Assembly: GCA_021786815.1 (NCBI GenBank)
Contig: JAJYMR010000047.1
Location: 1-9,300, forward strand
DNA length: 9,300 bases
Source: Deltaproteobacteria bacterium
Lineage (GTDB): Bacteria > Desulfobacterota > Binatia > Binatales > Binataceae
Direction: 5' to 3'
The notes under the pieces are model-generated. The model saw nothing but the letters and a program-made list of their open reading frames with translations. It searched no databases and had not been told where the DNA came from. Within the stretch, counting starts at the first letter, position 1. Each line of letters opens with the position of its first letter. Positions 7,761 through 9,300 of the stretch are shown here, one piece after another. A program made the translations under genes and the position numbers.

Positions 7761-7840
7761 GATGCCTCGCATCACCCGAACAATCGCGCGAGGGCAGCCC
7801 GCGCTTGATACCCGCCGCGCGCGCGTGCGAAAGTTCCCGC

Positions 7841-8857
7841 GTGCCGCCGCTCAAAATCGTCTCGACCGTCGCGCTCACCGACGCGCAGCGAAACGCGCTC
7901 CGCGCCGCCGCTCCCGACGCCGACCTCGCCGACTGCGGATGCCGCAACAACGACGAAATCGCCGCGATGCTCTCCGGCGGATGCGACGTGATGCTCACCT
8001 TCCGCATCCCCGACGATCTGCTCTCGCGCGCGCCCAATCTCAAATGGGTCCAGTTGCTCAGCGCGGGCGCCGACCACGCGCTTTCCGGGCCGCTCCGCTC
8101 GGCGACGATTCCCGTCACCACCGCAAGCGGAATCCATGCGACGCCGATCGCGGAATACACGGTCGCCTCGATGCTCGCCTTCGCGCATCGGTTCCATCTG
8201 ACGCTCCGCGCCCAGGCGCGCCACGAATGGATGCGCTCGGGCGGCTTCATGGCGACCGTCGAGGAGCTTCGCGGACACACGCTCGGCGTCGTCGGCTACG
8301 GCTCGATCGGCCGCGAGACAGCGAGGCTTGCCGACGCGCTCGGGATGCGCGTGCTGGCGCTGAAGCGCGATCCGTCGATAGGCGCGGATCCCGGATGGTG
8401 TCCCAAAGGTGTGGGAGATCCCGAGGGACGTATTCCGGAGCGATTTTTCGGGCCCGAGGAACGCGAGGCGATGCTCCGCGAGTGCGATTACGTGACAGTC
8501 ACGCTGCCACTCACTGCGCATACGCGCCGATTCATCGGCGCACCCGAGCTTTCCGCGATAAAGCCGGGCGCGTACGTCGTCAATATCGGGCGCGGCGAGG
8601 TGCTCGACGAGGCCGCGCTAATCGAGGCGCTTCGCTCGGGCCATCTTGGCGGCGCGGGCCTCGACGTGTTCGAGCACGAGCCGCTTCCCAGCGAGAGTCC
8701 GCTCTGGGAGATGGAGAACGTGATTCTCACGCCGCACATGTCCGGCGCGAATCGCGGCTACATGGACAAGGCGTGCGAACTGTTCGCCGAAAACCTCCGC
8801 CGCTTCACGACGAGCCGCCCGCTGCTGAATGTGGTGGACCTGCACCTCGGCTACTGA
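7841..8857 (+). CDS. D-isomer-specific 2-hydroxyacid dehydrogenase
   Basis: A 338-aa cytoplasmic NAD(P)-dependent oxidoreductase of the phosphoglycerate/glyoxylate/D-lactate dehydrogenase superfamily; it interconverts a 2-oxoacid and a D-2-hydroxyacid. The N-terminal catalytic half has WVQLLSAGADH and PIAEYTVASMLAF. The nucleotide-binding fold has GVVGYGSIG at 149-157 (G152, G154, G157). The catalytic triad is visible: R251 in NIGRGEV, E278 in DVFEHEP and H299 in LTPHMSG. Between the first dinucleotide strand (VLALKRD) and YVTVTLPLT lies an added segment, DPSIGADPGWCPKGVGDPEG followed by RIPERFFGPEE, which resembles a subgroup of uncharacterised family members rather than SerA. The substrate cannot be read from sequence. 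The GTG at 7841 is chosen because VPPLKIVSTV matches the usual beginning. The frame is open to 7757, but that extension overlaps a repeat and has no family resemblance. The Shine-Dalgarno is weak. It appears monocistronic. Confidence 0.92.
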   Translation: MPPLKIVSTVALTDAQRNALRAAAPDADLADCGCRNNDEIAAMLSGGCDVMLTFRIPDDLLSRAPNLKWVQLLSAGADHALSGPLRSATIPVTTASGIHATPIAEYTVASMLAFAHRFHLTLRAQARHEWMRSGGFMATVEELRGHTLGVVGYGSIGRETARLADALGMRVLALKRDPSIGADPGWCPKGVGDPEGRIPERFFGPEEREAMLRECDYVTVTLPLTAHTRRFIGAPELSAIKPGAYVVNIGRGEVLDEAALIEALRSGHLGGAGLDVFEHEPLPSESPLWEMENVILTPHMSGANRGYMDKACELFAENLRRFTTSRPLLNVVDLHLGY

Positions 8858-8950
8858 CGCACGCCCGACGCACAAGCTTTGCGCGAGCGCCGCGCGGCCC
8901 TGATGAGATAGCGGTCGCCGATAGGCAGTCGCAGCGCCCCCTGACTCCCT

Positions 8951-9005
8951 TTTCCGTCATCCTGAGCCGCCGCTGCGGCGCCCTGAGCGAAGCGAGAGGA
9001 GCTTC
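8951..9005. repeat. CCGTCATCCTGAGC repeat, degenerate copy 1
   Basis: TTTCCGTCATCCTGAGC at 8951-8967 is identical over 17 bases to 9038-9054. This copy has a perfect 13-nt palindrome, CGCCGC-T-GCGGCG (8968-8980), followed by a second CCTGAGC (8982-8988) and GAAGCGAG. The motif then continues as AGAGGAGCTTCTGG instead of the expected AGGATCT. It looks like a rearranged unit of the repeat seen intact at 9038-9085. No coding function is apparent. Confidence 0.6.
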
Positions 9006-9037
9006 TGGAGTGAGCACCGCGACCCTCCTTCTTCTTC

Positions 9038-9085
9038 TTTCCGTCATCCTGAGCGCAGCGAGTCTGCGAGCGGAGTCGAAGGATC
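9038..9085. repeat. CCGTCATCCTGAGC...GAAGGATCT repeat, copy 2
   Basis: The unit begins TTTCCGTCATCCTGAGCG and ends GTCGAAGGATCT. ATCCT (9046-9050) can pair with AGGAT (9080-9084). Inside, CGCAG (9054-9058) pairs with CTGCG (9064-9068) around a 5-nt loop. This arrangement (GTCATCCTGAGCG, AGCGAG, CGAAGGATCT) resembles a palindromic intergenic sequence common in many bacterial genomes. I recall this resemblance from general knowledge and have not searched for it. It is the more complete of the two copies in the gap. Confidence 0.65.
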
Positions 9086-9090
9086 TCGGA

Positions 9091-9112
9091 CAGCTTCGCG
9101 ATAGCGAAGCTG
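9091..9112. repeat. Perfect 9-bp hairpin with GATA loop
   Basis: CAGCTTCGC (9091-9099) and GCGAAGCTG (9104-9112) are exact reverse complements around the 4-nt loop GATA. The hairpin directly follows the repeat at 9038-9085. A second small hairpin, CTTCG-TTCG-CGAAG, lies at 9122-9135. No T-run follows either, so they are probably part of the repeat cluster rather than an intrinsic terminator. Confidence 0.6.
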
Positions 9113-9157
9113 GTACCGGTTCTTCGTTCGCGAAGCGCCCCTTGGCCTTGCAACGGC

Positions 9158-9188
9158 CTCCTTCAGGGAAGGGCCCGAGGGTTAGGTT
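9158..9188. repeat. Degenerate hairpin repeat ending in GGGTTAGGTTG (copy 2)
   Basis: CCTTC (9160-9164) pairs with GAAGG (9168-9172) around AGG. GGCCCGAGGGTTAGGTTG follows. The closing GGGTTAGGT matches 7750-7758, and both copies have a short C-rich/G-rich hairpin just before it. The rest of the gap 8858-9267 (for example 8858-8950) shows no gene, promoter or terminator that I can support. Confidence 0.45.
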
Positions 9189-9257
9189 GCCGCGCACTTC
9201 CCGCCCCTTGCCGTTCGCGTGGCGCGCGGCTATGCATCACCGTTAATCACCCACGCC

Positions 9258-9263
9258 GGAGGA
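9258..9263 (+). promoter_or_regulatory. Strong Shine-Dalgarno (GGAGGA) for the gene starting at 9268
   Basis: GGAGGA is followed by CACC and a GTG start. It is the best ribosome binding site in the window and sets the reading frame of the partial gene at the right edge. Confidence 0.7.
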
Positions 9264-9267
9264 CACC

Positions 9268-9300
9268 GTGGCTACAGGCGACGGAAGCCCGACTCGGTTC
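9268..9300 (+). CDS. Start of an unidentified gene (first 11 codons, cut by window edge)
   Basis: GTG at 9268 opens a frame reading M-A-T-G-D-G-S-P-T-R-F to the window end. The call rests on the GGAGGA Shine-Dalgarno four bases upstream and on the absence of a stop. Eleven residues, polar and with no signal-peptide character so far, are too few to assign a family. It is in the same direction as the dehydrogenase but about 410 nt downstream across repeats, so it probably belongs to a separate transcription unit. Confidence 0.6.
   Translation, partial: MATGDGSPTRF

Noticed and set aside
7761..7773. GATGC-CTC-GCATC inverted repeat as an operator
   Set aside because: A 5-bp stem with a 3-nt spacer is common by chance in GC-rich DNA, and it lies at no clear promoter.
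7757..7840. N-terminal extension of the dehydrogenase from GTG 7757
   Set aside because: It begins inside the repeat element, has no Shine-Dalgarno and no family resemblance; homology starts at the GTG at 7841.
9023..9040. CTT-rich tract as a microsatellite or terminator tail
   Set aside because: Only about three CTT units. It precedes the repeat rather than following a stem, so neither reading is supported.
7147..9246. 699-codon plus-strand open frame
   Set aside because: It overlaps the PDZ gene antisense, the intergenic repeats, and the dehydrogenase in another frame. The translation is extremely Arg-rich, typical of a high-GC shadow frame.

Overview
The window is high-GC bacterial chromosomal DNA. 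Most reading frames stay open on both strands, so I called genes by recognisable protein content and not by open-frame length. The gene set (mfd, a SurA/PpiC-type chaperone, pdxA, uvrA) and the style of the intergenic repeats fit a Gram-negative deltaproteobacterium-like lineage (old Deltaproteobacteria, or relatives such as Binatota). This placement is an inference from gene order and protein style, not a measurement.

Layout. Positions 1-5978 form a compact minus-strand block read in the order mfd -> surA-like -> pdxA -> uvrA. uvrA runs off the left edge. The junctions are extremely tight: 5 nt between mfd and surA, overlapping frames between surA and pdxA, and 7 nt between pdxA and uvrA. 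At two of the three junctions the upstream stop codon lies inside the Shine-Dalgarno sequence of the next gene, so this is almost certainly one transcription unit. It joins the transcription-repair coupling factor Mfd and the damage sensor UvrA (both nucleotide-excision repair) with an envelope-protein foldase and an enzyme of pyridoxal-phosphate synthesis. An extended -10 promoter candidate lies just upstream of mfd.

Positions 6191-6640 (plus strand) hold a small, probably exported NTF2-like protein of unknown function, divergent from mfd. It converges on a minus-strand gene (6714-7553) for an exported protein with one PDZ domain and no protease domain. That gene has a good sigma70-type promoter at 7595-7623. 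Positions 7841-8857 (plus strand) hold a complete D-isomer-specific 2-hydroxyacid dehydrogenase. The first 11 codons of another plus-strand gene, preceded by a strong Shine-Dalgarno sequence, begin at 9268 and leave the window.

The two larger gaps (about 7624-7840 and 8858-9267) carry degenerate, hairpin-forming dispersed repeats: a pair beginning CCGTCATCCTGAGC and a pair ending in GGGTTAGGT. A perfect 9-bp hairpin also lies in the second gap. I found no tRNA, rRNA, CRISPR array, transposase, phage gene or defence system. Most of the window is housekeeping DNA; the less ordinary material is the intergenic repeats, the two exported proteins and the composition of the repair operon.
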